A stretch of 36,411 nucleotides of DNA from Candidatus Anammoxibacter sp. (GCA_021777055.1 JAIQZO010000107.1:1-36411), one strand, 5' to 3'. Shown: positions 1 to 8,716, numbered from the stretch's first letter. The notes: generated from the sequence alone by a model not told the origin. Program-made: numbers and translations.

Positions 1-141
1 ACCTAAAGTTAATAGCTTTGTTTTTTATTAATAATAAATTTCTATAATTTTAGGCATTTTAGTGCACTTTAGGCATTTTAGGCACTTAATGTTAGCACAC
101 ATATGTGTTCCGCAAATATCTAACCGGACAATGCTGATTAA
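1..141. repeat. MITE family A, right part (copy A1)
   Basis: Ends at 120-141 in CTAACCGGACAATGCTGATT plus two bases, the exact reverse complement of the 22 bases at 36267-36288 at the other end of the window. The interior carries short TTTAGGCA direct repeats. There is no coding capacity. Joined across the window ends the element would be 227 bp with perfect 22 bp inverted ends. Other copies are at 6266, 12070, 28472 and 35888. Family resemblance and inverted ends are seen directly; calling it a MITE is inference, as no cognate transposase is in the window. Confidence 0.75.
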
Positions 142-207
142 CTTAAGGTTATAGTAGCTAAAACGTCAATGGTTAAGTTTGCAACTTAGCGAATGCTAGT
201 TTGTTGC

Positions 208-231
208 AGGGGTTCAAAATTTTGAACCCCT
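208..231. repeat. Perfect 24 bp palindrome (GTTCAA/TTGAAC type)
   Basis: Fully self-complementary AGGGGTTCAAAA followed by its complement; pairing extends three more positions with one G-U pair. It lies 136 bases beyond the stop of the leftward FIST gene and could end its transcript, but no T-run follows. It shares the GTTCAA core with palindromes at 21521, 33014 and 33144. Confidence 0.6.
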
Positions 232-366
232 ACAAATCTACCCCATTGAGTATATACATAAAATAGCAAAATCATTCAACTACGAAGCGGTCTTGTAGAC
301 GGCTTATAAATGTTTTAATGTGGAACCATTGCATAACTTGTTGCGTAAGTAATAAGCAGTTCAACC

Positions 367-1542
367 TTATGGTTCGCTGAAAAGGGCCATACTGGCAGTA
401 AATCCATGTAAAAAATTTACGTTTCCTACCGGACCTATCTCTCCCTGCGCAAAGAAGCCACCTAGTGGAATATTACCTAAAACCTTCTTAACACAGCCTA
501 CGTCATGGTTTGGCTCAGGAAAAAGGTTACTGCCTCGTCCATTGCAGGTAAAGATCAGCCCACCTTTAGGAAGATTTTGTCTCTCTTTATCTCTTTCCTG
601 TGACAAAAGATTGACCAGGTCATCATGGGCACTCTTGGCGTCACGAATCATAAACTGTGCAGTTTGACCAACACGTACAAAGTCTGCAATAGCAATGGCA
701 CCTGAGTTTTCGTCCACTCCAATAAGGTTTCGTGCAAGAAAATCTCCACTTTCGAATTTCTCCAGATATTCATTAACAACCAGACCTATGTGTGTTCCCA
801 TTTGTGCCAACAATTTGTCCTCATGACCTAGTGCGCTATAAATCTCACGATAACATTTCAATGCAGACTTCCCTCCAAGGGAATGGATAACATTTTGATC
901 TGCTTTTGTGACAATAAAATGTTTACCAATGGGCCGGCATCCTTGGGAAACCACAGAATCAACCTTAATTGCACCGCTAAGAGCCACGCCAACCACACCA
1001 CTTGTCAGGATTTCACCATTATAAAAAATAGAATTGCCTCCCTGACTGTATGCACCACTAGCCATTCCACCTATTACCGGTTTACCAGAATAGTTATTTT
1101 GAAAATATGACAATAATTGTTTTGGGTCCACAGAAAAAGGTTCTGCAATAATAATAAAGGCAGGATTATCATCTTCGGTTGGCATATCATCTGGCCAGTT
1201 AATAAATGACGCTTCGTCATTGTCCTCTATGTATTCCAGGTGAAATGGCGTAATCTTTACTTCTGGCAGGCTGGCCAGCCATAAAGTAACCGCCGGATTG
1301 TTTTCTATCTCTTTATTGTCTCCGATAATAGATTCACCCATGCAACCCATTGTAACTGTAGGATTAAACGATTCCTGAATTCTGTTGTTCAATGTTTCAT
1401 ACTGTTTCTGGAAATGTGGTGAAGCAAAAACGAATGCAAGGTCTATCTTGGTATTACTGATTTTGCTTTTAATCTCTGTTGTAATTTCCAGAATGGCATC
1501 GTCTAAATCTTCTTTAATTGATGTTGCTGCGTAAAATTCCAT
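367..1542 (-). CDS. FIST N and C domain protein (putative sensory protein)
   Basis: A 391-residue protein with the FIST layout: an N-terminal domain over roughly residues 30-215 (including FVFASPHF, MGCMGESIIG and VIGGMASGAY) and a C-terminal FIST_C domain over roughly 220-375 ending in LGGFFAQGEIGPVG. FIST domains are known as predicted small-ligand sensors, often linked to signal transduction. Here they stand alone, with no kinase, cyclase or methyl-accepting domain, so any output must be another protein. No signal peptide is visible, so it should be cytoplasmic. The start is fixed by AAGGAGGG a few bases upstream of the ATG. It is monocistronic, with large gaps on both sides. Family assignment is confident; ligand and role are unknown. 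Confidence 0.85.
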   Translation of the reverse strand: MEFYAATSIKEDLDDAILEITTEIKSKISNTKIDLAFVFASPHFQKQYETLNNRIQESFNPTVTMGCMGESIIGDNKEIENNPAVTLWLASLPEVKITPFHLEYIEDNDEASFINWPDDMPTEDDNPAFIIIAEPFSVDPKQLLSYFQNNYSGKPVIGGMASGAYSQGGNSIFYNGEILTSGVVGVALSGAIKVDSVVSQGCRPIGKHFIVTKADQNVIHSLGGKSALKCYREIYSALGHEDKLLAQMGTHIGLVVNEYLEKFESGDFLARNLIGVDENSGAIAIADFVRVGQTAQFMIRDAKSAHDDLVNLLSQERDKERQNLPKGGLIFTCNGRGSNLFPEPNHDVGCVKKVLGNIPLGGFFAQGEIGPVGNVNFLHGFTASMALFSEP

Positions 1543-1984
1543 ATGTTGCCCTCCTTGGAATTAGAACTGAATTACAATGTTGCCATTGTAGAATATATAT
1601 GATCCATGTTACCCAATTAGGGATAAAATGCAAGTGTAACTTAATGGTTAAACTTTAATCTGTTTTTTTTCTCTTGGAGTAAATTAGATAAAATATATAT
1701 AATTTCTAAATAACAACAGTGGTTATTCATTTTTTGGTACGTTCCCAGGCTGTGCCTGAGGACGCGCTAGATATAGTTCTGCTTGTTGTTTAAATATGCT
1801 TAATGTTTTCTGGAATTAGTTTGAACTTATAATTTCTAAAGAACGCCAGAGCTTCTTACTTTAATTAATTTTTGTATATATAATAGTATAATTAATGTAC
1901 TGTTATTATACTCCATGGTGGTATAAATAAGAAGATACTTCAAAGAATAGAAGTAACGGATTTTTTTTCATCACAATATAAGAA
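1543..1984. other. Intergenic, divergent promoters region
   Basis: Space between the leftward FIST gene and the rightward cyclase gene, so it must hold both promoters. It is very AT-rich. A short direct repeat ATAATTTCTAAA occurs twice (near 1700 and 1831). I see no gene, hairpin or convincing -35/-10 pair. Confidence 0.5.
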
Positions 1985-2620
1985 ATGATTTATGATATCT
2001 CTCTAACAATTTCTGATAATATGGTCACCTGGCCTAGAGATCCAAAAGTTGTTATTCATAAAGCTAGGGCCATTTCAAACGGGGATTCTTGTAATGTTAC
2101 ACAGCTTGAAATGGGGTCACATACAGGGACCCACATTGACGCTCCATATCATTTTGATGAGGATGGAAAAAAGGTCCATGAGTTGGAGCTAGAAACTTTA
2201 ACCGGCAGGGTTTCTGTTTTTAGTATATCAAACAGCAAAGAAGTCTCCCTGGAAGAGGTTAAAAAACTTCCCCTGGATGGAACAACACGGGTTTTGTTTA
2301 AGACCGCCAATTCTACAAGGTGGCAAGCAGGTATGACACAATTCGCAGAAGATTATATCTATGTGACGAATGATGCCGCAAAGTATTTAGTAGACGCCGG
2401 GATTAAATTGGTTGGCATTGACTACCTTTCCATCGAAAAATATGGAAGCAAAGGACATGAGACCCATAAAACATTCTTAGAAAACGGTGTGATTCTGGTG
2501 GAAGGATTAAATTTCTCATCGGTTCCACCTGGTAATTATGAACTAATAGCCTTACCGTTAAAAATAAAAGATGGGGATGGAAGCCCGGCTCGCGTAATCT
2601 TAACACAGTTTGACAAATGA
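1985..2620 (+). CDS. Cyclase-family metal-dependent hydrolase (kynurenine formamidase-like)
   Basis: A 211-residue protein of the cyclase / KynB superfamily. The diagnostic metal-binding motif HTGTHIDAPYHF is at residues 46-57 (H46, H50, D52, H56), after the typical N-terminal DISLTIS...WP segment, and a GIDYLSIEKYG segment follows near residue 145. Length agrees with the family (about 200-220). Members hydrolyse N-formylkynurenine or other amides and esters using Zn or Mn; many genomic members have no known substrate. No tryptophan-catabolic gene is nearby, so I do not call kynB. No signal peptide. The ATG has only a weak ribosome site (ATAAGAA). It stands alone between two long gaps. Confidence 0.85.
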   Translation: MIYDISLTISDNMVTWPRDPKVVIHKARAISNGDSCNVTQLEMGSHTGTHIDAPYHFDEDGKKVHELELETLTGRVSVFSISNSKEVSLEEVKKLPLDGTTRVLFKTANSTRWQAGMTQFAEDYIYVTNDAAKYLVDAGIKLVGIDYLSIEKYGSKGHETHKTFLENGVILVEGLNFSSVPPGNYELIALPLKIKDGDGSPARVILTQFDK

Positions 2621-3144
2621 TAGAAATGTTACAGATTTTATTGGTTTAATATAACTAGAAAATTTATTTCTAACAAAGAAATGCATGTGATGGCTATCGT
2701 CGTCCGGTTTGCAGGTGTATCCATTGCAAGTACTTGCTAAATGTAAATCTTCTGCTTGGTCTTTTATGATGCTTTTCGCCATGTTTGATATAAGAGTTGA
2801 ATTATTTAGGGAGTAGCCAATGCCTGCAATATCAATGTTCTATATCAATGTTTTATGGAATTACCGTTTGCAAGTATTTCATGGGTACGGGAACTGATCT
2901 ATTGGCAAGACTGTTGGTCTTTTGGCCAGGTTTGCCCCCCGCTAATTTGATAAAAACTGTTATCAATTTTCAATTTATAACTGTAAAAAGAGTTATATGT
3001 CAAACGATTAATAGAAGATAAATATTTGAAACTTTCAGATTTTGTTAAATAAATAAGTTGATAGGATACAAATAAAGAATAAAATATACTATTATGAAGA
3101 TTAACAGTAATGTTAGATGTCTTCATTGAATTTATAAATCCAAC
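2621..3144. other. Intergenic, no gene seen
   Basis: About 520 bases without a credible gene. A short direct repeat ATATCAATGTT occurs twice near 2830-2850. The 3' part should hold the bacterioferritin promoter; TTGATA at about 3058 followed by AT-rich sequence is a weak candidate only. Confidence 0.4.
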
Positions 3145-3157
3145 AGAGGAGGTATCC

Positions 3158-3673
3158 ATGTACGAAAAAAGTATAAAACCGTTGAATCAAGCTGTAGCTG
3201 AAGAGTTAAGTGGAATACATCAGTATATGTATTTCCATTTTCATTGTGATGATCAGGGATTTGATTTGCTGGCTAATCTTTTCAAAAAAACAGCGATAGA
3301 AGAAATGATACATATTGAGCGCCTTGCGGAACGGATTTTATTCCTGAAGGGCGATGTGGAAATGCAGGCATCAACCAAGGCAGAAAAGATTCACAATGTA
3401 AAAGATATGCTGATAGCGGCGAAATCAATGGAAGAGGATAGCATTAAATTATATAACGAACTGTCAATAGAATGCGGCACAACAAACGCTGATTCTGTTT
3501 CAAGAAAGCTTTTAGAGGAACTTGTCATGGATGAGGAACGCCACTTTGGACAGTTTGACACCGAGTGGCAAAATCTAAATACGTTTGGTGATCAATACTT
3601 AGCTCTGCAATCTATTGAGAGAAGTAAAATGCTATCAGCACAAACAGGCGGCAACCTGACAACTCCACTCTAA
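3158..3673 (+). CDS. bfr: Bacterioferritin
   Basis: A 171-residue four-helix ferritin-like protein. The di-iron ferroxidase ligand pattern is present: E16 in EELSGIHQY, E49 and H52 in EEMIHIERLAERILF, a Glu in the third helix (SMEEDSIKLYNE), and E/H in the fourth helix DEERHF. M50 falls at the position of the haem-ligating Met52 of E. coli Bfr. Such proteins store iron and detoxify Fe(II) and peroxide in the cytoplasm. Start: a longer frame opens at 3110, but GAGGAGG at 3146-3152 stands six bases before the ATG at 3158 and decides it. The C-terminus extends a little beyond the usual Bfr end. A strong hairpin follows at 3700. Haem binding is inferred from one residue, so a haem-free ferritin remains possible. 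Confidence 0.88.
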   Translation: MYEKSIKPLNQAVAEELSGIHQYMYFHFHCDDQGFDLLANLFKKTAIEEMIHIERLAERILFLKGDVEMQASTKAEKIHNVKDMLIAAKSMEEDSIKLYNELSIECGTTNADSVSRKLLEELVMDEERHFGQFDTEWQNLNTFGDQYLALQSIERSKMLSAQTGGNLTTPL

Positions 3674-3699
3674 ACCCCTATCTTAAATCACGGACTAAT

Positions 3700-3743
3700 T
3701 ATACCGCAAGGATGCCTATTTAAGACGGCATCCTTGCGGTATA
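3700..3743 (+). terminator. 17 bp perfect hairpin after bacterioferritin
   Basis: Arms TATACCGCAAGGATGCC (3700-3716) and its exact complement (3727-3743), with a 10-base loop. It is 27 bases past the bfr stop, so it can end that transcript, but no T-run follows. The decayed cysteine synthase fragment begins directly at its right edge. Confidence 0.6.
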
Positions 3744-4015
3744 GGGAGAACACCTTTTGTAGAAATAAATAATATACCTGCCAAGACCTTCGCGAACCTT
3801 TTCGGGAAAATTAAAACCAGCAATCCTGTCGGAAGTGTGAAAGACCGTATATGGCAGGCAATGGTCGAGAATGCGGAAGAAAAGGGGCAGTTGAAACCTG
3901 GTGATACGCTAGTGTTGAACTTACATCAGGTAATACGGGAATTGGCGCTGGCAATGGTCGCTACCGTTAGATGGTACAAGACGGTCTTTACCATACCAGT
4001 GCGGCAAATCTCTTC
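3744..4015 (+). pseudogene. Cysteine synthase fragment, frameshifted and truncated
   Basis: Translation from 3744 gives GRTPFVEINNIPAKTF, then KTSNPVGSVKDRIW and ENAEEKGQLKPGDT: the N-terminus of a cysteine synthase / PLP beta-replacement enzyme, including the PLP lysine in SVKDR. The frame then slips: from 3914 another frame reads VELTSGNTGIG (the phosphate-binding loop), after which the first frame resumes with ALAMVATV and WYKTVFT. Homology stops near 4015, about residue 90 of a ~300-residue family. Two compensating shifts, lost start and missing C-terminal two thirds mark it as dead. An open frame from GTG 3837 to 4046 covers only part of it. Confidence 0.8.
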
Positions 4016-4056
4016 CTGGCATGGGCTTTCTTTTTTTTACTGTTGAAAAAGATTAA

Positions 4057-6159
4057 ATGCAAAAAAAAATAAATACAAATATTCACAACCAGGTTGCACT
4101 ATTTACCCTGTTATTATATCTGGTCTCTGCAGTGGCAATTGGATGGATAACACTGCCTCATTGCGCAAAAGCCGCAAATATAATAGTAAGAGATCCTTCA
4201 ATCCATAAGAAACCAGCTATTATAGAACCGCCTTCTGAATCCATTATAACTGATAAAACTGTTACTTTCACTTGGGACAACAATGACTCAAAGGTTACAA
4301 GGTGGCAGCTTTGGTTAGGAACAAGCGAAGGAGGCAATGATATTTTTGATAGCAAGCCGCTTCACCGGTCAGAGCATTCAATAACTGTTACAAATTTACC
4401 AATAGACGGGCGCACAATATTTGCACGGCTATTGTATCGTGTTAAAAGGATTAAACCATGTTTTGCAGATTTTCGTTACAAAACAAGAGCAAGTCAACCT
4501 GTCTTTGATCTCAAAACCTCCGGTACCGATAATGAAGTCATGGCCAGAATTCATGGCTCTACTGGAGACGGACGCCTTGGTGTTCCGGTTGCCGGTGGGC
4601 ACGATTGTGATGGCGATGGTTTTGAGGATTTTAGTTTTGCATCAATACAGGCAAGCCCTTTAGGACGTTCAGGTGCTGGTGAGATTGCGTTGGTATTCGG
4701 TGATGGTACTGTAGGTGGTACATTAGATTCGTCAGGATTCTCCCCCGAAATGTTAAAGATTGCAGGTGACCAGGACTTCGAAGTGGCAGGCTCAGAGATA
4801 TGGATTGATGACGTGACTGGCGATGGGATTGGAGATATGCTTATGGGGCGACAGAATTATTCACCATTTGATGACCGAGCCGGTGCAGGGGCGTTAACCA
4901 TACTGGTTGGCGGTAATGAACTGAGAGACGAAGCGGCATTGGCCAAATATCTTGACTTGCGTACTCCTCCAGACTCATTGACAATCATAACATTTCTTGG
5001 AGCAAATTCATTCGACCGACTTGGCATTTGGATGCGTACCGGAGATGTTTCCGGAGATGGTATAGCAGATATTGTTGTGGGGGCAGACGAGGTAGATTCT
5101 CCTGACGAGACAAACAGAGGTCTTGTTTATGTCATTCGAGGTGGTACACATTTGGCATCCTCTCAGGTTATTGATTTGGCAAATTTCGGTGATACTGTTC
5201 TTAAAGGCAACATTGCTCGTATCCATCCTCCATCCGGATCTGATAATTTTCACATGGGCGCAACTTGCCAAATTTTAGACCTTGATAGCAACGGACGGGC
5301 TGAAGTGCTTGCGGCTGCCGCCCTGAATAGGGCTGGTGCTTCTATTCGGCTACCAGGGGCGCCAATAGAGTCAGGGCATGGTAGTGGCGGTTCTTTGCAT
5401 GGAACAGTTTACATTGCCTGGGACGATAATTTTCCAGAAGGGCAATGGCCCACAGCATATGAGTTTGATATCGAGTCCTCACCAGGCACTAATACAATTA
5501 TAGAAGGTGCTAGTTTTAACAGCTCTTTTGGGGAAGAAATTGCTGGAGGTACGGATTTCAATAATGACGGCAAGCCCGAACTGTTTATAGGGGATTTAAA
5601 GGCAGATGGAATTAACGGCATAGATTCCGGTGTTGGACATCTGTTTTACGATGCAGAAAGTCTGAAAGGTTTGCACTTTAATCTCATTACCCCTCCGGAA
5701 ACTATTAATTTTTCTGTTATTGAAGGACCCATGGCCGGCGCCATTGGATGTGATACTGTAACACAAGGAGATTTTAATGGAGATGGTATAGATGATCTTG
5801 CCGTGGGGAACCCTCATGATGAGCCGCAAGGAAGAATCAGTGCGGGTTCTATCCATATTCTTTATGGTCAGCCAGAGGGATGGCCGGAAGTAATAGATCT
5901 TTCCATTGCAGGTCTGCCTAATCCTGATGTCATGCAAATAGTTCAGGTACACGGAGCCAACGGTACGGTCAATGACGCCACCAATAACGACACGGGAGAT
6001 ACAATCTGTTACAGTGCAACGTCAAGCGACATAGATGGAGATGGGAAATCAGACCTCATAGTAAACGAGATGGAAGGTAACGGAATTGGGCTTAATACTA
6101 TTGATGTAGGGAATCTAATCATTCTAAGCGGTTCAGCGATGCCAGACTCAAATGAATAA
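4057..6159 (+). CDS. Secreted FG-GAP (integrin-alpha-like) seven-repeat propeller protein
   Basis: A 700-residue exported protein. Residues 1-40 are a signal peptide (hydrophobic VALFTLLLYLVSAVAIGW, then AKA-AN as likely cleavage site). Residues about 45-145 form a fibronectin/Ig-like domain (VTFTWDN..VTRWQLWLG). The rest holds seven Ca-binding FG-GAP loops of DxDxDGxxD type starting near D183, D252, D330, D410 (degenerate, DLDSNG), D500, D572 and D658. They are spaced 70-90 residues, as expected for one complete seven-bladed beta-propeller. Such proteins sit on the cell surface or in the envelope and mediate adhesion or binding. No sorting or anchoring signal is visible at the C-terminus. 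No good ribosome site precedes the ATG. Family secure, partner unknown. Confidence 0.87.
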   Translation: MQKKINTNIHNQVALFTLLLYLVSAVAIGWITLPHCAKAANIIVRDPSIHKKPAIIEPPSESIITDKTVTFTWDNNDSKVTRWQLWLGTSEGGNDIFDSKPLHRSEHSITVTNLPIDGRTIFARLLYRVKRIKPCFADFRYKTRASQPVFDLKTSGTDNEVMARIHGSTGDGRLGVPVAGGHDCDGDGFEDFSFASIQASPLGRSGAGEIALVFGDGTVGGTLDSSGFSPEMLKIAGDQDFEVAGSEIWIDDVTGDGIGDMLMGRQNYSPFDDRAGAGALTILVGGNELRDEAALAKYLDLRTPPDSLTIITFLGANSFDRLGIWMRTGDVSGDGIADIVVGADEVDSPDETNRGLVYVIRGGTHLASSQVIDLANFGDTVLKGNIARIHPPSGSDNFHMGATCQILDLDSNGRAEVLAAAALNRAGASIRLPGAPIESGHGSGGSLHGTVYIAWDDNFPEGQWPTAYEFDIESSPGTNTIIEGASFNSSFGEEIAGGTDFNNDGKPELFIGDLKADGINGIDSGVGHLFYDAESLKGLHFNLITPPETINFSVIEGPMAGAIGCDTVTQGDFNGDGIDDLAVGNPHDEPQGRISAGSIHILYGQPEGWPEVIDLSIAGLPNPDVMQIVQVHGANGTVNDATNNDTGDTICYSATSSDIDGDGKSDLIVNEMEGNGIGLNTIDVGNLIILSGSAMPDSNE

Positions 6160-6265
6160 ATATGTAAAAATGTGAATAAATAGAATGGAAATTAAAAAGA
6201 GATTTGGTGGCATACCTGATCAGGCTGTCTGAAAATATCGGAGGTAGAAATAATTATCCCAGACA

Positions 6266-6425
6266 AAAACTCAGCATTGTTTGGTTAGCTATTCTCGAGT
6301 GCTAACATTAAATGCCTAAAATGTGCTAAATTGATAGAAATTTATTATTCATAAGAACATTGCTATATTAACTTTAGTTTTTTTTGCGTCATTATGTTGT
6401 AAGATGTGCTTAAATATTCAATTGT
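6266..6425 (-). repeat. MITE family A, one-ended copy (A3)
   Basis: The end TCAGCATTGTTTGGTTAG (6271-6288) is followed by sequence that, reversed, tracks copy A2 at 35888 almost base for base (GAATATTTAAG, CATAATGACG, CTAAAGTTAAT, GTTCTTATGAATAAT, TATCAATTTAG). The opposite inverted end is missing. It lies between two convergent genes and may supply part of their 3' ends. Confidence 0.75.
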
Positions 6426-6462
6426 GAATTCTGTTTTCAAAGTCTGAACAGGGCTTTTGCCA

Positions 6463-7377
6463 TTATTTCGCTTCGGATTGTTTAAGCAGGAATTTTTCTA
6501 CTTCTTCTTTCTTTGGTATTCCCGTCCGAGCACCAACTCTTTTGCAGCAAATAGCCGCAACGGCACTTGAATATTCTAAGGTTTTCTCCCAATCGTTATT
6601 ACATACCAGACATACCGCAAATGCGCCATGAAAAGCATCCCCAGCGCCTGTCGTATCACAAGAATCTACTTTGAATGCGGTTCTCCGACCTTCTCCAAAT
6701 AAATTTTTCCAAATAAGGCCTCGCTCACCCAAAGTAATAATAACGTTTGAGGAATATTTGAACAATTTTTTTATAGCGGATTCCTCATTCATCTCGCCGG
6801 TAAAATTCCTGGCAAATTTTTCTGAACAGATTAAATAATCCACTTGATCTACAAGGGCTTTTGTACCCTTATGAACTGAGCCTGCATCCAGTATGGTTTT
6901 GATTCCTCTTGAGCTGGCAGTCTTTGCCAGAGGTAAGGAAATGTCAGGCTCATGCCCATCAAAAAGAATCACACGAGGTTCAATATGTGAAAAATCTACA
7001 CTATTCTCTTTCAGGTAATCTGTTTTCCCACGATAGTTTATGAGAGAACGTTGCCCGTTGGGTTTTACGAGGGAAACAGATATTGGCGTTGGTTCATCTC
7101 CTATAACGATCAGATCGGTCAACACCCCTGTAGATTTTAAATCCTGCAAATGCTTTTTTCCGTAGAAGTCATTCCCTATATATCCCGCAAAAGCTGATTT
7201 GAATCCCAGTTTTGAAACCGTTACCGCAGCATTTGCAGCAGGTCCTCCACCACACTCTGTCAGTGAATTGGAAAAGATTTTCTCATCAGGTTGGGGATGA
7301 TGAGATAGAAGAAAAGTTAGGTCATATGATGAAACTCCGACACAAAGAACGTCAATTTCTATTTTATTATATGACAT
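6463..7377 (-). CDS. PfkB-family sugar kinase (YihV-like subgroup)
   Basis: A 304-residue ribokinase/PfkB kinase that transfers phosphate from ATP to a sugar in the cytoplasm. Signature 1 is the substrate-binding GGGPAANAAV around residues 43-52; signature 2 is DTTGAGDAFHGAF at 241-253, with D247 the catalytic base. The sequence around both signatures and the ending KRVGARTGIP closely resemble what I remember of E. coli sulfofructose kinase YihV, but no other sulfoquinovose-pathway gene is present, so the substrate is open. It is followed leftward by a MITE; upstream the gap to the nrd operon is 220 bases, with a 10 bp hairpin (7413-7451), so it probably has its own promoter. Confidence 0.87.
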   Translation of the reverse strand: MSYNKIEIDVLCVGVSSYDLTFLLSHHPQPDEKIFSNSLTECGGGPAANAAVTVSKLGFKSAFAGYIGNDFYGKKHLQDLKSTGVLTDLIVIGDEPTPISVSLVKPNGQRSLINYRGKTDYLKENSVDFSHIEPRVILFDGHEPDISLPLAKTASSRGIKTILDAGSVHKGTKALVDQVDYLICSEKFARNFTGEMNEESAIKKLFKYSSNVIITLGERGLIWKNLFGEGRRTAFKVDSCDTTGAGDAFHGAFAVCLVCNNDWEKTLEYSSAVAAICCKRVGARTGIPKKEEVEKFLLKQSEAK

Positions 7378-7597
7378 TGTAGAATAGAGATGAAGAGATT
7401 CGTTAAAGAAAGATTAAATCGTAAAGCGGAGAATCTATTTAACGATTTAATAAAAGGGGTGATATTTATCAGAGAACAGTTTTGTCCGTTGATTTCGTAT
7501 TTGTTGTGACTGGAACTGTGCCAATCTATGGGAATTTTAAGAAGTAGGCGGATACAAAACTCTGGGTACTGTTGTGCTTCTTAATTTCTAAGAAAAA

Positions 7598-8329
7598 CTA
7601 CCACGCTCTGTCCATCGGTACCGTCTCTTTTCCTCTGACCCAGCATTTTTTTACAAATTCGCCTGCTACAGTGGCAAACTCATCCAGTTCTTCTTCGGTA
7701 TATGGTGTTGTTTCAAGGAGTTCGCTGTTAAGGCAGATATTTGGTCTGAATTGTTGGAGGATGTATCGTTTTGCTCCACGTATGGTCTGTGCCATGCTTT
7801 TTATATCAGCTTTGTTAAGAAATTCTGGGCAGACTGTGGTACGGAATTCATAGTCTATCCCACTTTCCATTATAATTCTGATGCTTCGTTTTATATCGTC
7901 AACGTTCAGATCTATTCCGGCAACACTCTCATATTTTTCTTTGACCAATGGTGCTTTAATGTCCATGGCAACATAATCCAAGAGTTTCTGGTTTATAAGG
8001 TTTTCTAAAACGCCAGGATTTGTTCCGTTTGTGTCCAGCTTTACCATCTTACCAATCTTTTTAAATTCTTTTATGAATTCACCAAGTCCTTTATTTAAAG
8101 TTGGTTCACCTCCAGATATTACTATACCGTCAATCCAATCCTTATTATTTCTAACAGATTCCAAGACTGACTCCACCGGAATTGTTTCTAGTTCGTTAGG
8201 GCTGTTTACCAAATGTGGAGAGTGGCAGTACTGGCAGCGTAGATTACATTGTGAAAGAAATATTATAGAGACAATCTTTCCTTCCCACTCTATCAAACTG
8301 GTTTTGATAAATCCTTTTATTGGTACCAT
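7598..8329 (-). CDS. nrdG: Anaerobic ribonucleotide reductase activating protein (radical SAM, NrdG type)
   Basis: A 243-residue radical SAM protein. The [4Fe-4S] cluster motif is CNLRCQYC (C28, C32, C35), followed by the GGEPT SAM-binding motif near residue 75. The short N-terminal IKGFIKTSLIEWEGK segment is typical of NrdG-type activases, which make the glycyl radical on NrdD using SAM and reduced flavodoxin or ferredoxin. It is the last gene of the leftward operon nrdR-nrdD-redoxin-nrdG, 120 bases after the redoxin with a hairpin in between. There is no good ribosome site before the ATG. Because the adjacent NrdD lacks a recognisable glycyl site (see findings), the real target of this activase deserves attention. 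Family certain; exact partner inferred from position. Confidence 0.88.
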   Translation of the reverse strand: MVPIKGFIKTSLIEWEGKIVSIIFLSQCNLRCQYCHSPHLVNSPNELETIPVESVLESVRNNKDWIDGIVISGGEPTLNKGLGEFIKEFKKIGKMVKLDTNGTNPGVLENLINQKLLDYVAMDIKAPLVKEKYESVAGIDLNVDDIKRSIRIIMESGIDYEFRTTVCPEFLNKADIKSMAQTIRGAKRYILQQFRPNICLNSELLETTPYTEEELDEFATVAGEFVKKCWVRGKETVPMDRAW

Positions 8330-8399
8330 TGATTTTGGTGTTTGGATTGTTGGATTATAAAAGTAGAAGCTGTGCTTTTTTTATACCTGTGCTAAAGAT

Positions 8400-8433
8400 A
8401 GAGTGTTCCCAAACAGGCGTTTGGGAACACTCT
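8400..8433 (-). promoter_or_regulatory. Intercistronic 15 bp perfect hairpin between redoxin and nrdG
   Basis: Arms AGAGTGTTCCCAAAC (8400-8414) and its exact complement (8419-8433), loop AGGC. It lies 17 bases after the redoxin stop. In the leftward transcript no T-run follows directly, so it may be a partial terminator or an mRNA-stabilising or processing element that lowers nrdG relative to nrdD. Confidence 0.6.
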
Positions 8434-8449
8434 GTGTAAGCCTTTGCAA

Positions 8450-8716
8450 TTACTGAAGATATGTTGATATCTCACTTGCTTGTGGCACATTGCCGTCCCA
8501 GCGGGCTATGTTTTTATCTTGATCATTAATAAGGATAGTAGGGATCTTCAGCACATCGTTAAATGCACCTTCTGCCATTCCGTCAACAGATTCCATATCA
8601 AAATAGCGAAACTGAACTTTGCCTTTTAGGCTCTCTTCTTCACGTAGTTTGTTTAAAAGGTTCTTGGCTTCGTCACATTTTATACAGTCATCTTTTCCAA
8701 AAACTTCTATCTGCAT
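8450..8716 (-). CDS. Glutaredoxin/thioredoxin-like redoxin of the RNR operon
   Basis: An 88-residue protein with a thioredoxin fold pattern: beta strand MQIEVFG, redox motif CIKC (C11, C14), and the cis-proline segment KIPTILIND near residue 60. AAAGGAG precedes the ATG at good distance. The gene is 49 bases after nrdD and 120 before nrdG. Some class III reductases are known to take electrons from a co-encoded NrdH-type redoxin rather than from formate. Position makes it the likely electron donor of this NrdD. Cytoplasmic. It could also be a general glutaredoxin, but operon context argues otherwise. Confidence 0.82.
   Translation of the reverse strand: MQIEVFGKDDCIKCDEAKNLLNKLREEESLKGKVQFRYFDMESVDGMAEGAFNDVLKIPTILINDQDKNIARWDGNVPQASEISTYLQ

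Noticed and set aside
1985..2620. Calling the cyclase-family gene kynB
   Set aside because: The motif defines only the superfamily; no tryptophan-degradation gene is adjacent.
3110..3157. Longer N-terminus of bacterioferritin
   Set aside because: The strong GAGGAGG lies inside this stretch and belongs to the ATG at 3158; the added residues do not match the family.
6463..7377. Calling the sugar kinase a sulfofructose kinase
   Set aside because: The resemblance to YihV is from memory and no sulfoquinovose isomerase, aldolase or transporter is nearby.
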